A stretch of 64,000 nucleotides of DNA from Lachnospiraceae bacterium UBA7050 (GCA_002493905.1 DLAJ01000010.1:80280-144279), one strand, 5' to 3'; numbered from the stretch's first letter, positions 34,037 through 43,675 are shown. Notes: generated from the letters alone by a model not told the origin. A program made the numbers and translations.

Positions 34037-35548
34037 TTATTGAGCAAAGGAATCTACCACTGCCTGATATTTTGCCAGTTCCTCCTCGGACAATACGTTA
34101 TATCCGCTCGGTCCAAAATAAGCGATCATCGCCTCTGCATGATAATAATTCGCCTGCTCTGTCGCTTCCTCTACATAATCGGCAGCCTTTGCCTGACCCT
34201 TGTCTACCAGATCGTGAATGCCGATTTTGTTGAAATACTGATCACAGAAGTTCCAATAGCCTGCAATATTGTACCAGCCATAAGGAACCGGTCTTGTTAC
34301 GCTTGCAAAATAATCATCCCAGTAAGGCTTGTGATCCGCGTCCTGCGGGAACAGGGATTTATAGCCCTCCCATACTTCTTCATCCAGCGTGATCGGCATC
34401 GGCATCTGTGCATTTTTTAAGGGAACGCCGGATGCATTGACGATTGAGGTATCGGAATAGATCGCGATTCTTTCTTTCCATCCTTCTACGCCCCAGCCCA
34501 TCCATTTTAAGAGCAGATAAGCTTCATACGGATATTTACAGGATGTTGAAACGCCGCCCATATACATCGTGGAAATCACGTTGTGTTCTTTCTCGTCTAC
34601 CACGTTCGGGGTAACGTAAGGAACAATATCAAGACCGAATCTCTCCTGATAGCCTTCCTGTCCCCAAAGGTTCTGATACGTCCAGAAGCCCTCGGAGAAT
34701 ACTGCAACGTGACCGGTCTCGCCGAACCATGCATCCCAGTTGCCAGTCCAGTCTTCCATCTCCTGCGTCTCCTGGGACGGAGCCACATATCCGCCAAGCT
34801 TTAAGTCGGAAAATTCCTGCTCGCCGACTGCCCAATAAGATAAGTCGAAATCATTGCCGTCAAAACCAAACTCGCCCTTTAATGCCCTCTCGTCCGGGGA
34901 GCAGGCAGCAATGCCGTACAGGGAATCCAGTCTGTTGTAATAACCAAGTCCGAAATACTTCATGCCGCTTCCGGTATCCACGGTCGCATCTTTGATAAGC
35001 TGAATCATTTCTGCCCATGTCCAGTCGGTTCTCGGCATCTGCAGATTCAGGGTGTTGATGACGTTGCGGTCAATAAAGATTCCGCTCGGCCAGTATACCA
35101 TCGGCATTGCATATCTTGCGCTGGTATCAAAACAGCCGATTCCGTATTCATTGATCGTCGCCATCAGGTTCTGGTTTTCCGGGTCATTGTCATAATACTC
35201 GGAAATGTCAAGCCAATACTGATTTGCAAGTGCGGTATCGGAATCCGTACCCTCAAAAACATCCGGGAAATTTCCGGCTGCCGCCGCTGCGGATAAGTCC
35301 GCGCTCATGTCTTCAATGACACGCGTCTCCACTTTGATGTTCGGGTACTTCTCCATAAACTTTTCCGCCAGCATGTTGATCGTGGTCTCATCCTCATAGT
35401 GCCAGAATGTCAGCGTGATCTCGTCAGTCGTCACGCCATTTTCGTCCACGTTGCCGGACGGGCCGCCGCCTTTCTTGCCGCCGCAGCCTGTCAGCGCCAG
35501 GATCATGGACGCCATCAGTGCTGCTCCCAATAAAATTTTCTTTTTCAT
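34037..35548 (-). CDS. Sugar ABC transporter substrate-binding lipoprotein
   Basis: 503 residues. Lipobox LALTGC, Gly/Lys spacer, then a family-1 extracellular solute-binding protein: EITLTFWHYEDETTINMLAEKFMEKYPNIKVETRVIE at the N-lobe and FMDWW-like Trp-rich C-lobe segments. AAAGGAGG precedes the ATG. It is followed upstream by its probable permease pair (35636-37622). Long-chain binding proteins of this class usually bind oligosaccharides. Confidence 0.92.
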   Translation of the reverse strand: MKKKILLGAALMASMILALTGCGGKKGGGPSGNVDENGVTTDEITLTFWHYEDETTINMLAEKFMEKYPNIKVETRVIEDMSADLSAAAAAGNFPDVFEGTDSDTALANQYWLDISEYYDNDPENQNLMATINEYGIGCFDTSARYAMPMVYWPSGIFIDRNVINTLNLQMPRTDWTWAEMIQLIKDATVDTGSGMKYFGLGYYNRLDSLYGIAACSPDERALKGEFGFDGNDFDLSYWAVGEQEFSDLKLGGYVAPSQETQEMEDWTGNWDAWFGETGHVAVFSEGFWTYQNLWGQEGYQERFGLDIVPYVTPNVVDEKEHNVISTMYMGGVSTSCKYPYEAYLLLKWMGWGVEGWKERIAIYSDTSIVNASGVPLKNAQMPMPITLDEEVWEGYKSLFPQDADHKPYWDDYFASVTRPVPYGWYNIAGYWNFCDQYFNKIGIHDLVDKGQAKAADYVEEATEQANYYHAEAMIAYFGPSGYNVLSEEELAKYQAVVDSFAQ

Positions 35549-35574
35549 GTTTTTCCTCCTTTATCATTTTATCT

Positions 35575-35649
35575 TTTATTCGCGGTGAATTTATTCGCGG
35601 TGAATTTATTCGCAGCGAATTTATTCGCTTTGAATTTATTCGCCTGTGA
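35575..35649. repeat. 15-bp tandem repeat at the 3' end of a permease gene
   Basis: Five copies of TTTATTCGCNNNGAA (35575, 35590, 35605, 35620, 35635). The fifth contains the last codons and the stop of the permease gene (35636-35638), so the array extends out of the coding end into the gap before the binding-protein gene. Confidence 0.9.
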
Positions 35650-36643
35650 TACCGGCCCTGTCAATACTCTCAACAAAGTACCGCTGAAGCACAAAGTAAG
35701 TGATCAGAAGCGGCAGGATCGATAACGCCGTCGCCGCCATCTTGACGGACTCGTTTAAGCTCGTCGCCATATCGCCAACACTCGCTCTTGTCTGGAACGT
35801 GGACTCGAAGCTCTTTAGCTGGATCACCAGATTGGTCCAGTTGCTCTTTGTGGTAAGACCCTGCACATACATCTCCGTTAAGTACGACTCGTTCCAGTAC
35901 CAGACAAATGAAAACAGAACAACCGTAATGATTGCCGGCACCGCCGATGGAACTGCAATCCGGAAAAAGGACTTAAAATGCCCCGCACCGTCTATGGAAG
36001 CCGCTTCCATCAGCACTTTCGGCACCTGCCGGAAGAATTGATAGAAGATCAGGATAAAGATCGGTGCATTTAAGCCGTTTCCGAAAATAGCCGGGAGCAG
36101 GAAGGTCCACAGTGTTCCCAAAATTCCCATGTCGTTATAGAGCACATAAGTCGGGATCATCGTAACCTGATTCGGCAGGATGTAGGAAAAGATTAAAATT
36201 CCCATCATAATCTTTTTACCCTTGAAATCATACCGTGCAAAACCGTAGCCGATAAACATGCAGACCAATACGTTACAGATCGTCGGCAGACCGGCTATAC
36301 AAATCCCTTTTAGCAAAGTCGGCCAGAAATCCATGGATTTTGCCGCATCGATATAATTCTGCATATAGAGTGAGCTCGGCAGCCATTTCACGGACGTATC
36401 CAAGAGGTCGTCGCGGTTCATAAAGCTGGTGCTGAACATGTAGAGCATCGGATAAAGATAGACAAAGCCAATGCAGATCAGCAGACCATAGATAATGATC
36501 TGTTTGCCAGCGCCCTGCTTTTCCTTTGACCCAAAGATGAAACGATGGATCTTTTCCTTCGTAAATCTCTTCTTAATAGTCGCCAGAACCGTCGTATGTT
36601 CTGTATTTGCTCTTTTTTCTTGCTTTTTCGAGCTTTTTGACAT
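35636..36643 (-). CDS. Carbohydrate ABC transporter permease (MalG/CUT1 type)
   Basis: 335 residues with a basic cytosolic N-terminus of about 45 residues and six membrane helices. The EAA loop EAASIDGAGHFKSFFRIAVPSAVPAII contacts the ATPase, which is not encoded here. GGGG lies 8 nt before the ATG. Its first 71 nt overlap the end of the upstream permease gene in another frame. With 36573-37622 and the 34037-35548 binding protein it forms the second import system of the locus. Confidence 0.92.
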   Translation of the reverse strand: MSKSSKKQEKRANTEHTTVLATIKKRFTKEKIHRFIFGSKEKQGAGKQIIIYGLLICIGFVYLYPMLYMFSTSFMNRDDLLDTSVKWLPSSLYMQNYIDAAKSMDFWPTLLKGICIAGLPTICNVLVCMFIGYGFARYDFKGKKIMMGILIFSYILPNQVTMIPTYVLYNDMGILGTLWTFLLPAIFGNGLNAPIFILIFYQFFRQVPKVLMEAASIDGAGHFKSFFRIAVPSAVPAIITVVLFSFVWYWNESYLTEMYVQGLTTKSNWTNLVIQLKSFESTFQTRASVGDMATSLNESVKMAATALSILPLLITYFVLQRYFVESIDRAGITGE

Positions 36644-37622
36644 TTCTCTTTCCCCTCCTCTCTATCCGTTTCTCCATACGGAGTTCTTTCTTTTTTGCCC
36701 GCTTTACTCTCTTGATCTGCCTGTCATACGCATCCTTCTTGGAGCCGAGCAGCAGGAAGAACAGCAGTACGATCAGAGTAATGACAACCGCATACATCCA
36801 TGCCATCGCCGAAGCGTAACCGTAGCCTTTTTCCTTCGTGCCGGAGAACATCGCCGACTCAATCATATTGATCAGGCTGTTCTGCTCGTTACTGGATAAG
36901 AAAATCACCGTATAGACCGCATTCAGAAGAATCATCGGCTTGATCGTCGGCAGCGTGATCTTCCAGAAGCACTCCCAGTTAGAGCCGCCGTCAATCTTTG
37001 CCGCTTCATAAAGCGCGGGATCAAGCTTTTGCAGCGCCGAGAGGAAGATCAGGATCTGTACGCCCGAATACCAGAGCGTCATGATCATATTACTGAAAAT
37101 CTCCCCGACCGATTCCGCCGCCGAATGCGACAGGAATGAATCAAACGCATTTACGATCGCCTGTACATTCATGCTTGGAATCGTCGCCGCACCTTCGGAT
37201 ACCAGCATATTCATAACCGGACCGCTCACAATGATAACCGGCAGGAAAAAGATCAAACGGAACAGTCCGCGGCACCGTATTTTGCCATTGAGCATCATCG
37301 CGATCAAAAGAGCGAACACGACGATGACCGGAACCTGCACGATCGTCTGCCATATGTATGTAACGAGCTGCTGCGGGAACTCCGGGTTCTCCATCCAGAT
37401 CTGCGTAAAGTTCTGCGTCGCCACATAGTTGAATACCGTGCCAAGCGGGGTGATGCGGATATTGAACCACATATAGTAGAATGACTGCCCGAGCGGTATC
37501 AGCAAAAAGAGCAGCACGCCGATGATCCACGGTGCGACGAACAGATACCCCATCCTCGCTTCTCTCTTTTCAAGCTTTCCAAGCTTGATCTTGGGTTTCT
37601 TCTGCTTTTTCTCTTTACTCAT
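36573..37622 (-). CDS. Carbohydrate ABC transporter permease (MalF type) with long basic tail
   Basis: 349 residues: six membrane helices, EAA loop EAAKIDGGSNWECFWKITLPTIKPMI and a C-terminal cytosolic tail of about 55 residues very rich in Lys/Arg (KRVKRAKKKELRMEKRIERR...). The tail is the part that overlaps the next permease gene by 71 nt. The ATG at 37622 directly abuts the TAA of the DUF5696 gene (TAAATG), so translation is coupled. Confidence 0.92.
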   Translation of the reverse strand: MSKEKKQKKPKIKLGKLEKREARMGYLFVAPWIIGVLLFLLIPLGQSFYYMWFNIRITPLGTVFNYVATQNFTQIWMENPEFPQQLVTYIWQTIVQVPVIVVFALLIAMMLNGKIRCRGLFRLIFFLPVIIVSGPVMNMLVSEGAATIPSMNVQAIVNAFDSFLSHSAAESVGEIFSNMIMTLWYSGVQILIFLSALQKLDPALYEAAKIDGGSNWECFWKITLPTIKPMILLNAVYTVIFLSSNEQNSLINMIESAMFSGTKEKGYGYASAMAWMYAVVITLIVLLFFLLLGSKKDAYDRQIKRVKRAKKKELRMEKRIERRGKRNVKKLEKARKKSKYRTYDGSGDY

Positions 37623-39812
37623 TTACTCACCCACCTTATACGACATTGCCTCGACCGTGGTTCCGTCAACCGTCTGCGCAGTGCTGCTATAGTTGACATA
37701 AACCATAACTCCGTTATCGTAAGTGACTTTGGTGACGCCGTTATCCATGATCTCATGTCCGACGATGTGCGCACCCGCCACCTTTGCGTTCAATGCCTGT
37801 AACTCTGACGTATACTCAATGATCGTATCGCGGTATACGCTGTATTCTGAGCTGTAAATATCGCAGGAATTCGTGTAAATCAGCTCTGCCGAGCTTTCCT
37901 TCGTGATATAGAAAGACGGGTATGTTCCGGTTTCCACCATCTTTAAGAAAAATTCCTGCTTATTCGCCTCAAAGTTCACATACTCGGAATAAACCGGTAT
38001 CACGCCCTTGAACACAATGGATAAAAACGGTACGCTCTCGTCCTCAAAAATGTAGCTTGAGGTGTAAAGCGGCATGTCAAGGTATGCGTCCGTATACTGC
38101 CAGAGGTAAGCGAAAGGCTGTTCTAAGACAAGCGCCGCCTGTTCGTCAAGCTCCCTCACCATACTTTCATAGCTTTCTCCGCAGTCATAGCGCGTATAAA
38201 ACTCTCCACTGTAATTATAGGAAAACAATGTATTGCTGACACCCGCCAGACAGATGGTATCCACACCCTTCTTTAAGTAACTTTCCGCAAATTTATCCAG
38301 TAGCTTACCGCTTCTCGCCGGCGTTAAATACATCATTTCCTCATAGACGTCCATATGCGTATCCTCGGAAAAACGGCGCTTGTTGATCATCTTGATCACG
38401 TTGAACGTCGCATTCTGCTCGTCCGGATTGATGCGCATTGCGTCATTGTAAAGATAAATCTGAATGCCGTCCGCCGCCGCGTCCTCTATGAGTCCTGTTA
38501 AGGCCGACGTCCCCCCAATGCCGCCGTCCGCTTTATACTTTGAGATCGGCACATTGTAAAGCCCGCCTTTCTGCCAACCCTTATAGACTGTAAAAATACT
38601 TGTTACACCCGCATTTTCCAGATCCCCGTATATCTCGCGGATATCATCCACGGTCGTCATAACCACCGAGGAAGTTCCGATCACCCAGTTCTCGCGTTCG
38701 GTTCCAAGGAAATCCAGCCTCGTGCGGTAAGAATCCTCCGCAGTCCTTAAAAGCCCTCTTGACATCAGGTAATCACGGTACGCATTTGCCATGCCGCAGT
38801 AATCTGCCTCATCCTCCGAAAGGAACATAAAGCGGATCTGCAGATCGGAATGGCTTCTGCTGTCCTCCGGTTTCTTGAAAGAGCCGCTGCTCGAATTGTT
38901 GCTCGTCGGCTGCGTATAAAGCCGGCGCTCTACAAATTTTGCAAAAACCCTGTTGTAATCCACGCTGACGCCGTTCGGATCAGCTTCGATCATGGCGCGC
39001 ATCGCACCTTCCTCGACGACTGCAAGATAAGCGATCCTGTCATCGGTATGCGCGATCCCGTACACCGGAGCCATCACCTTCTGCGCATCGTTGATCATCT
39101 GATGTCTTCCCCAGAGCAGGGATTCCACGACATTTTCCTGAAAACCAACGTCCGTTCCGTAGATCATCGCCGTATAACCGCTGTTAAACCGCCCTTCTTT
39201 ATCATCCAGATAAATGAGCGCCCCATTTCCGTCCGGTATAAAGAGATATCCTTCCTTGTCATCCAGATACGAACAGCCCATAAACGGATAAATCGAAATG
39301 GTTCCGATCTGATAGGCCTCTCCGTCCTCGCGGATCGAATCGTCAGGAATCCTTGCGACCAGACCATCCTCCTCTAAGCTGACCTCTAATTTCATGCCAA
39401 GCTTATACGTATTCCAGTACAATTCCGCTGTAAACCCGTTGGAAGTGTATGTGATCGTTTTTGTAACATCGTCGTTCAGTAAATCCGCCTGTTTTGTGTC
39501 ATCACTCTGGTTGATCATCGTGAGTACAACCGCAGATTTCATCGCTCCCAGCCATATGTTGTTATTGTTTCCGTCGTCATGACTGATGGCCGATTCCATA
39601 TAAGCCCCTGTCTGCTTATCCGCAACGATCACAGAGAGGTCTTCTTCTTTCATATAGAGTGCGTAGCGCGCATTTTCCGCCACAAAGTTATGCCCGTCGA
39701 TGCTCTCCGCCGCGTGCGCCGTAAGTGCCATGCCGCTTCCCGGATCGGGAACAAAAAGAAGAAGGATTACCGCCATGATCAGACTGCATATTTTTTTCCC
39801 TTTAGCTGCCAA
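37623..39812 (-). CDS. Secreted DUF5696 protein of the transporter operon
   Basis: About 729 residues. A signal peptide (AAKGKKICSLIMAVILLLF...AHAAES) is followed by a beta-rich N-terminal half (about 35-330), then a region with alternating strands and helices (about 340-650) resembling a glycosidase-like TIM barrel (ASIFTVYKGWQKGG, GIQIYLYNDAMRINP, GVDTICLAGVSNTLFSYNYSGEF) and a short beta tail. No catalytic pair can be named. I propose a TTG start at 39812, preceded by AGGTGG and beginning at the signal peptide; an ATG at 39875 has no ribosome site. It overlaps the NHL-YIP1 gene by 11 nt and abuts the next permease, so it is an integral part of the operon. Confidence 0.82.
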   Translation of the reverse strand: MAAKGKKICSLIMAVILLLFVPDPGSGMALTAHAAESIDGHNFVAENARYALYMKEEDLSVIVADKQTGAYMESAISHDDGNNNNIWLGAMKSAVVLTMINQSDDTKQADLLNDDVTKTITYTSNGFTAELYWNTYKLGMKLEVSLEEDGLVARIPDDSIREDGEAYQIGTISIYPFMGCSYLDDKEGYLFIPDGNGALIYLDDKEGRFNSGYTAMIYGTDVGFQENVVESLLWGRHQMINDAQKVMAPVYGIAHTDDRIAYLAVVEEGAMRAMIEADPNGVSVDYNRVFAKFVERRLYTQPTSNNSSSGSFKKPEDSRSHSDLQIRFMFLSEDEADYCGMANAYRDYLMSRGLLRTAEDSYRTRLDFLGTERENWVIGTSSVVMTTVDDIREIYGDLENAGVTSIFTVYKGWQKGGLYNVPISKYKADGGIGGTSALTGLIEDAAADGIQIYLYNDAMRINPDEQNATFNVIKMINKRRFSEDTHMDVYEEMMYLTPARSGKLLDKFAESYLKKGVDTICLAGVSNTLFSYNYSGEFYTRYDCGESYESMVRELDEQAALVLEQPFAYLWQYTDAYLDMPLYTSSYIFEDESVPFLSIVFKGVIPVYSEYVNFEANKQEFFLKMVETGTYPSFYITKESSAELIYTNSCDIYSSEYSVYRDTIIEYTSELQALNAKVAGAHIVGHEIMDNGVTKVTYDNGVMVYVNYSSTAQTVDGTTVEAMSYKVGE

Positions 39813-41850
39813 ACCGATACACCACCTCTCCAAATACCGACTGCAGGAAGTCAAATACCTGCGACCACAGTACATAAATGATAAATGCAAGCAGACATGC
39901 GATCAAAATCGTAAAGACTGTCAGTCCTATAATCTTGAAGGTCTCCTTAACCTTATAATTATTGATCTCCTTAATGGCTATGAAGACCAGCACCGCTATC
40001 CATACGATCATGAACAGCTGGGCAAACTCGATAAAGAACACTTCATTAAAGGTCACGACATGGCTCATCAGGAAGATGATCGGCGTAAATACCAGATACG
40101 GCGCCATGCTGTAAAGGAACGAGCAGTAAATATGCTTGATCTTTCCTTCGCCCTCATTGATCGTACACATCAGATAGTTACATCCGACTACCAGTCCTAA
40201 GACGATTACAATAAACCCGATATCCGAAAGAATATCATAGCTGCCCTCCCGCACGTTCTTCATTAGGAATCCGCAGAAATATTTGTTAATAATGTAGAAC
40301 AGCATGATCAGCACCAGCAGGATATTCGCGCTTAACAGCGAAACCCTTCCCTCACGCTTAATGCCGTAGCAGCCGTCAATCGGATGTCTCATATAATAAA
40401 ACATGTAGCGGAGCTGCTTTATGATCTTTACATCGCCGACTTTGTGCATGACTGCACGCGGCTTGTCAAGAATATGCTTTTTCTTATCGAGCACATCTAT
40501 GATTTTCTTTATGACGAACAGTGCAAACAAAATGATGATAACTGCCGCCAGATTGTGTTTTAACCAGTTATTGCGGATTTCCCAGAACGCATCGGAATAA
40601 CCCTCATAATCCTTTGCCAGTCTCGCATAGTAAACAGCGTCGTGGTAATTTTCTTCTTTGTAAAGCGCCCTGCCCATCGCCATATTGGCATAATCGAACA
40701 GGTTATTCATCTTGAGCACTTCTGTGAGCGGTTCCTTGCTTTCCGTATAACGGCCTTTCGAGAACAGATAAAGCGCCTGATGCAGATAATTCGTAAACTC
40801 CGTCGGCTCATAAATCTGAATCTGCGCCTTGTCGGAATCCAGTACATAAATCTTATCGTCCGTTCCGACCTGTATCGCTTCCACCTTCGTACTAAGACCG
40901 ATCCGCTGCTGCCCGTCATCGCTTCCGCCGAATACAAAGAGCAGATCTCCCTCGTTATTGTATTCGTAAATATACCCCATCTGCGATGCCACAAATACGT
41001 TGTCATGGTTTCCGACCGCGACCGCCGCCGGCACTTCTTCGTAGGCATCCGGCTCAATCATATTGATGCCTGCAATATTCAGGCGCTTTAAGGTGTCATA
41101 GCCCTCGCCTCTCGTCACCGTATAAATCAGACCCTTTTCGTCAATCGCCATATTATCCGGCGTTGCCGGAATGTTACCGCGCGATTTTGCCCGCTGTGCG
41201 TCAGTCTGAATGGACCGCCAGATGATATTCCACAGAGACGGATCCGTGCCGTTTGTTCCGAAATAACCGAGGAAGGTTCCTCCGTCCACCGGGCTGATCT
41301 GCACAACGCCGTTCGTGTTGGACTCGCAGATGATATACATCGTTCCCGCTTCATTCGCAATGACTTTGAGCGGCAGGAAATCCTGCGTCTCGCCGTATAG
41401 CGGCGCCGTCGGTTTCCCGTATGTATTGATCAGCTCTCCGTCCGCATTGAATACAAACACGGCTCTCGCGTCACGGTCTGCCACATAACAGAGATGCTCC
41501 GGCGTCACATAGATACCACGCGGATTGACCAATACGCCTTCCCCGAACGTCGTCACCAGATTCGCTTCCATATCAGAAACGACCACGCGTGCGTTTCCGC
41601 TGTCAAGAATATACATATAACCATCATCTAATAGCGTAAAATCCGTCGGAGCGTTTAATGCTTCTTCACCGATCTTCGTAATGGTCTCATAAGGCAGATA
41701 GGCCGTCTGTGTCTCCGATACATATCCGTAACCGTCCACCGTGTAGGTTTTGTACGGCGCATCCGCCTGTACGATGAGCGTATCCGCCGACATCGCGAAG
41801 GCAATGAGGAGCGCTGCCAATGAAATCATTCTCTTTTTCATTTTTTTCAT
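39802..41850 (-). CDS. NHL-repeat / TPR / YIP1 membrane protein of the transporter operon
   Basis: 682 residues. Signal peptide (1-30); five or six NHL-type propeller repeats (about 55-360: APTDFTLLDDGYMYILDSGNARVVV, NPRGIYVTPEHLCYVADRDARAVFVF and so on); a helical TPR-like stretch (about 365-430, FSKGRYTESKEPL... YANMAMGRALYKEENYHDAVYYARLAKDY); one membrane helix (about 440-460); a cytosolic linker; and a YIP1-type block of five helices (about 490-670). The propeller and TPR should lie outside the cell. AGGAGG precedes the ATG. Inserted between two permease pairs, it may be a scaffold or sensor; its function is unknown. Confidence 0.85.
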   Translation of the reverse strand: MKKMKKRMISLAALLIAFAMSADTLIVQADAPYKTYTVDGYGYVSETQTAYLPYETITKIGEEALNAPTDFTLLDDGYMYILDSGNARVVVSDMEANLVTTFGEGVLVNPRGIYVTPEHLCYVADRDARAVFVFNADGELINTYGKPTAPLYGETQDFLPLKVIANEAGTMYIICESNTNGVVQISPVDGGTFLGYFGTNGTDPSLWNIIWRSIQTDAQRAKSRGNIPATPDNMAIDEKGLIYTVTRGEGYDTLKRLNIAGINMIEPDAYEEVPAAVAVGNHDNVFVASQMGYIYEYNNEGDLLFVFGGSDDGQQRIGLSTKVEAIQVGTDDKIYVLDSDKAQIQIYEPTEFTNYLHQALYLFSKGRYTESKEPLTEVLKMNNLFDYANMAMGRALYKEENYHDAVYYARLAKDYEGYSDAFWEIRNNWLKHNLAAVIIILFALFVIKKIIDVLDKKKHILDKPRAVMHKVGDVKIIKQLRYMFYYMRHPIDGCYGIKREGRVSLLSANILLVLIMLFYIINKYFCGFLMKNVREGSYDILSDIGFIVIVLGLVVGCNYLMCTINEGEGKIKHIYCSFLYSMAPYLVFTPIIFLMSHVVTFNEVFFIEFAQLFMIVWIAVLVFIAIKEINNYKVKETFKIIGLTVFTILIACLLAFIIYVLWSQVFDFLQSVFGEVVYRFGS

Positions 41851-41861
41851 TGTTTACCCTC

Positions 41862-42740
41862 CTACTTGATACCGGAATGCGCCATCGTGTTCATCACGTT
41901 CTTCTGCAGGATACAGAAGAGGATCAGGTTCGGCAGGAACATGATCAGCGAGGCTGCTGCCGAAATACCCTGACCGGCTACGGTATTGGTTGTTGTGGTA
42001 CTTGTCAAGGTACTCATATAAAATGCAAGTGATTTTAAGCCGTCGTCGTTGATGTAATAATTCGCCGCTTCCAGATTCGTCCATACCTGCTGGAACACAA
42101 GAATGGCAGCCGTCGCAATGGCAGGCTTGATCATCGGCAGGATGATCTTGCGGTAAATCTGAAATTCCTTTGCACCGTCCATGTACGCCGCTTCAATCAG
42201 AGAATCCGGCACCTGATCAACGAACTGTTTTACCAAAAACAGCGCGACCGGCAGCGGGATCAGAGGTAAAATCTCCGCCCAGTACGAATCGATGAGTCCG
42301 AGTTTGTTCACGATCAGATATCTCGGAATCATGACTGCAACCGGAACGAACATCAGCGCGAACTGATTGATCTGAAGCATGGCGCTTCTGCCCTTAAACT
42401 TCAGTTTGGAGAGCGCATATGCCGCCGCGGTAGAGAAAAACAGGGACGCCGCCACCGTTGTTACCGTAATCAGAATACTGTTAAACACATATTTGCTGAG
42501 CGGAATTCCCGCAGAACGCGAAGCCTTAAACAGTTTGCGGAAATTGTCTAACGTCGGATGCGTCGTGATAAATTTCGGCGGGAAAGCAAAGAGCTCCTCC
42601 ATCGGCTTAAACGCATGGAAAATAATAAACACAATCGGCAGTCCCGTAATCAGTACAAGCGGAACGACAAAAAGGTATATCTTGATCTGTCCCCTCTCAA
42701 ACTTATCCGGGTTCATTCTGTGTCCTTTATAAGCAGCCAT
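41862..42740 (-). CDS. Carbohydrate ABC transporter permease (MalG/CUT1 type)
   Basis: 292 residues with six membrane helices and the EAA loop EAAYMDGAKEFQIYRKIILPMIKPAI. GGGAGGGAG precedes the ATG. It is paired with the MalF-type permease 17 nt upstream and is 11 nt from the NHL-YIP1 gene. Confidence 0.93.
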   Translation of the reverse strand: MAAYKGHRMNPDKFERGQIKIYLFVVPLVLITGLPIVFIIFHAFKPMEELFAFPPKFITTHPTLDNFRKLFKASRSAGIPLSKYVFNSILITVTTVAASLFFSTAAAYALSKLKFKGRSAMLQINQFALMFVPVAVMIPRYLIVNKLGLIDSYWAEILPLIPLPVALFLVKQFVDQVPDSLIEAAYMDGAKEFQIYRKIILPMIKPAIATAAILVFQQVWTNLEAANYYINDDGLKSLAFYMSTLTSTTTTNTVAGQGISAAASLIMFLPNLILFCILQKNVMNTMAHSGIK

Positions 42741-42757
42741 CTTTTCTCCCTCCCTTC

Positions 42758-43663
42758 TTACTCTTCACCGAACAGTCTCTTGGAAATCATTGAGAATACC
42801 TGCACGATCAGCAGCAGCACCACCGAAGTTGCAGCAGCGTAACCCATTTCATAACGGATAAAACCGTAATCCTCGATATGGTTGACAATGAGCTGCGCCG
42901 CATAACCCGGTGTCGGATTGCCCGCTAAGAGCGTACTGATCTGCCCGTTCTGGAATGCACCGACGATCTGCATAACGGCTGCAAAGAGCATCTGCGGCTT
43001 CATGGATGGGATCGTCACATAGATCATTTCCTGAAAACGATTCTTGACGCCGTCGATTGCCGCCGCCTCATAAAGCGATTCATCCACGTTTAAGAGGCCG
43101 GCGAGGATCGCTAAAAATCCGACGCCCATGCTCGACCATAACCCGATGATAATGACGATCGGAAGTAAGTAATCTGCATTGACAAGCCAGATGATCGGCT
43201 CATTGATCACGCCGATATCCATGAGCCAGCTGTTGATATAACCTGTCTGATCTCCGGTAAACATGATCTTCCAGAGAACCGTCATCGCGACACCGGTCGT
43301 CATGCTCGGGGAGTACAGGATCAAAGCAAAGATCGTGCGCGGCACCTTTGTCATATTCGCAAGTGCCCATGCGAGCAAAAACGAGAGCACATAACCGCCG
43401 ACACCGACAATCAACGCATATTTAACCGTGTTTGGCAGTACATACTGCATAAACACATCATCGCTTGTGATCAGGTTGATATAGTTCAGCAGTCCGACTG
43501 CTTCCGGGAACTGGATGGCGTTAAAGTTTGTAAACGACAGGATGACCGCCATGATAACCGGTGCCAGTATGAATACCAAGAACAGCGCCCCATACGGAAA
43601 CACGAAGAAGTAGCCGTTTTTATTAAAATGCGACTTGCTGCCTACTTTTGATTTCTTAAACAT
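42758..43663 (-). CDS. Carbohydrate ABC transporter permease (MalF type)
   Basis: 301 residues, six membrane helices, EAA loop EAAAIDGVKNRFQEMIYVTIPSMKPQM. GGGGGCGGAG precedes the ATG. It directly follows (12 nt) the large binding-protein fusion gene and partners 41862-42740. Confidence 0.93.
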   Translation of the reverse strand: MFKKSKVGSKSHFNKNGYFFVFPYGALFLVFILAPVIMAVILSFTNFNAIQFPEAVGLLNYINLITSDDVFMQYVLPNTVKYALIVGVGGYVLSFLLAWALANMTKVPRTIFALILYSPSMTTGVAMTVLWKIMFTGDQTGYINSWLMDIGVINEPIIWLVNADYLLPIVIIIGLWSSMGVGFLAILAGLLNVDESLYEAAAIDGVKNRFQEMIYVTIPSMKPQMLFAAVMQIVGAFQNGQISTLLAGNPTPGYAAQLIVNHIEDYGFIRYEMGYAAATSVVLLLIVQVFSMISKRLFGEE

Positions 43664-43675
43664 ATCTCCGCCCCC

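Noticed and set aside
35575..35649. Possible CRISPR array (five regularly spaced repeats)
   Set aside because: Units are contiguous 15-mers without spacers and there are no cas genes; it is a tandem repeat.
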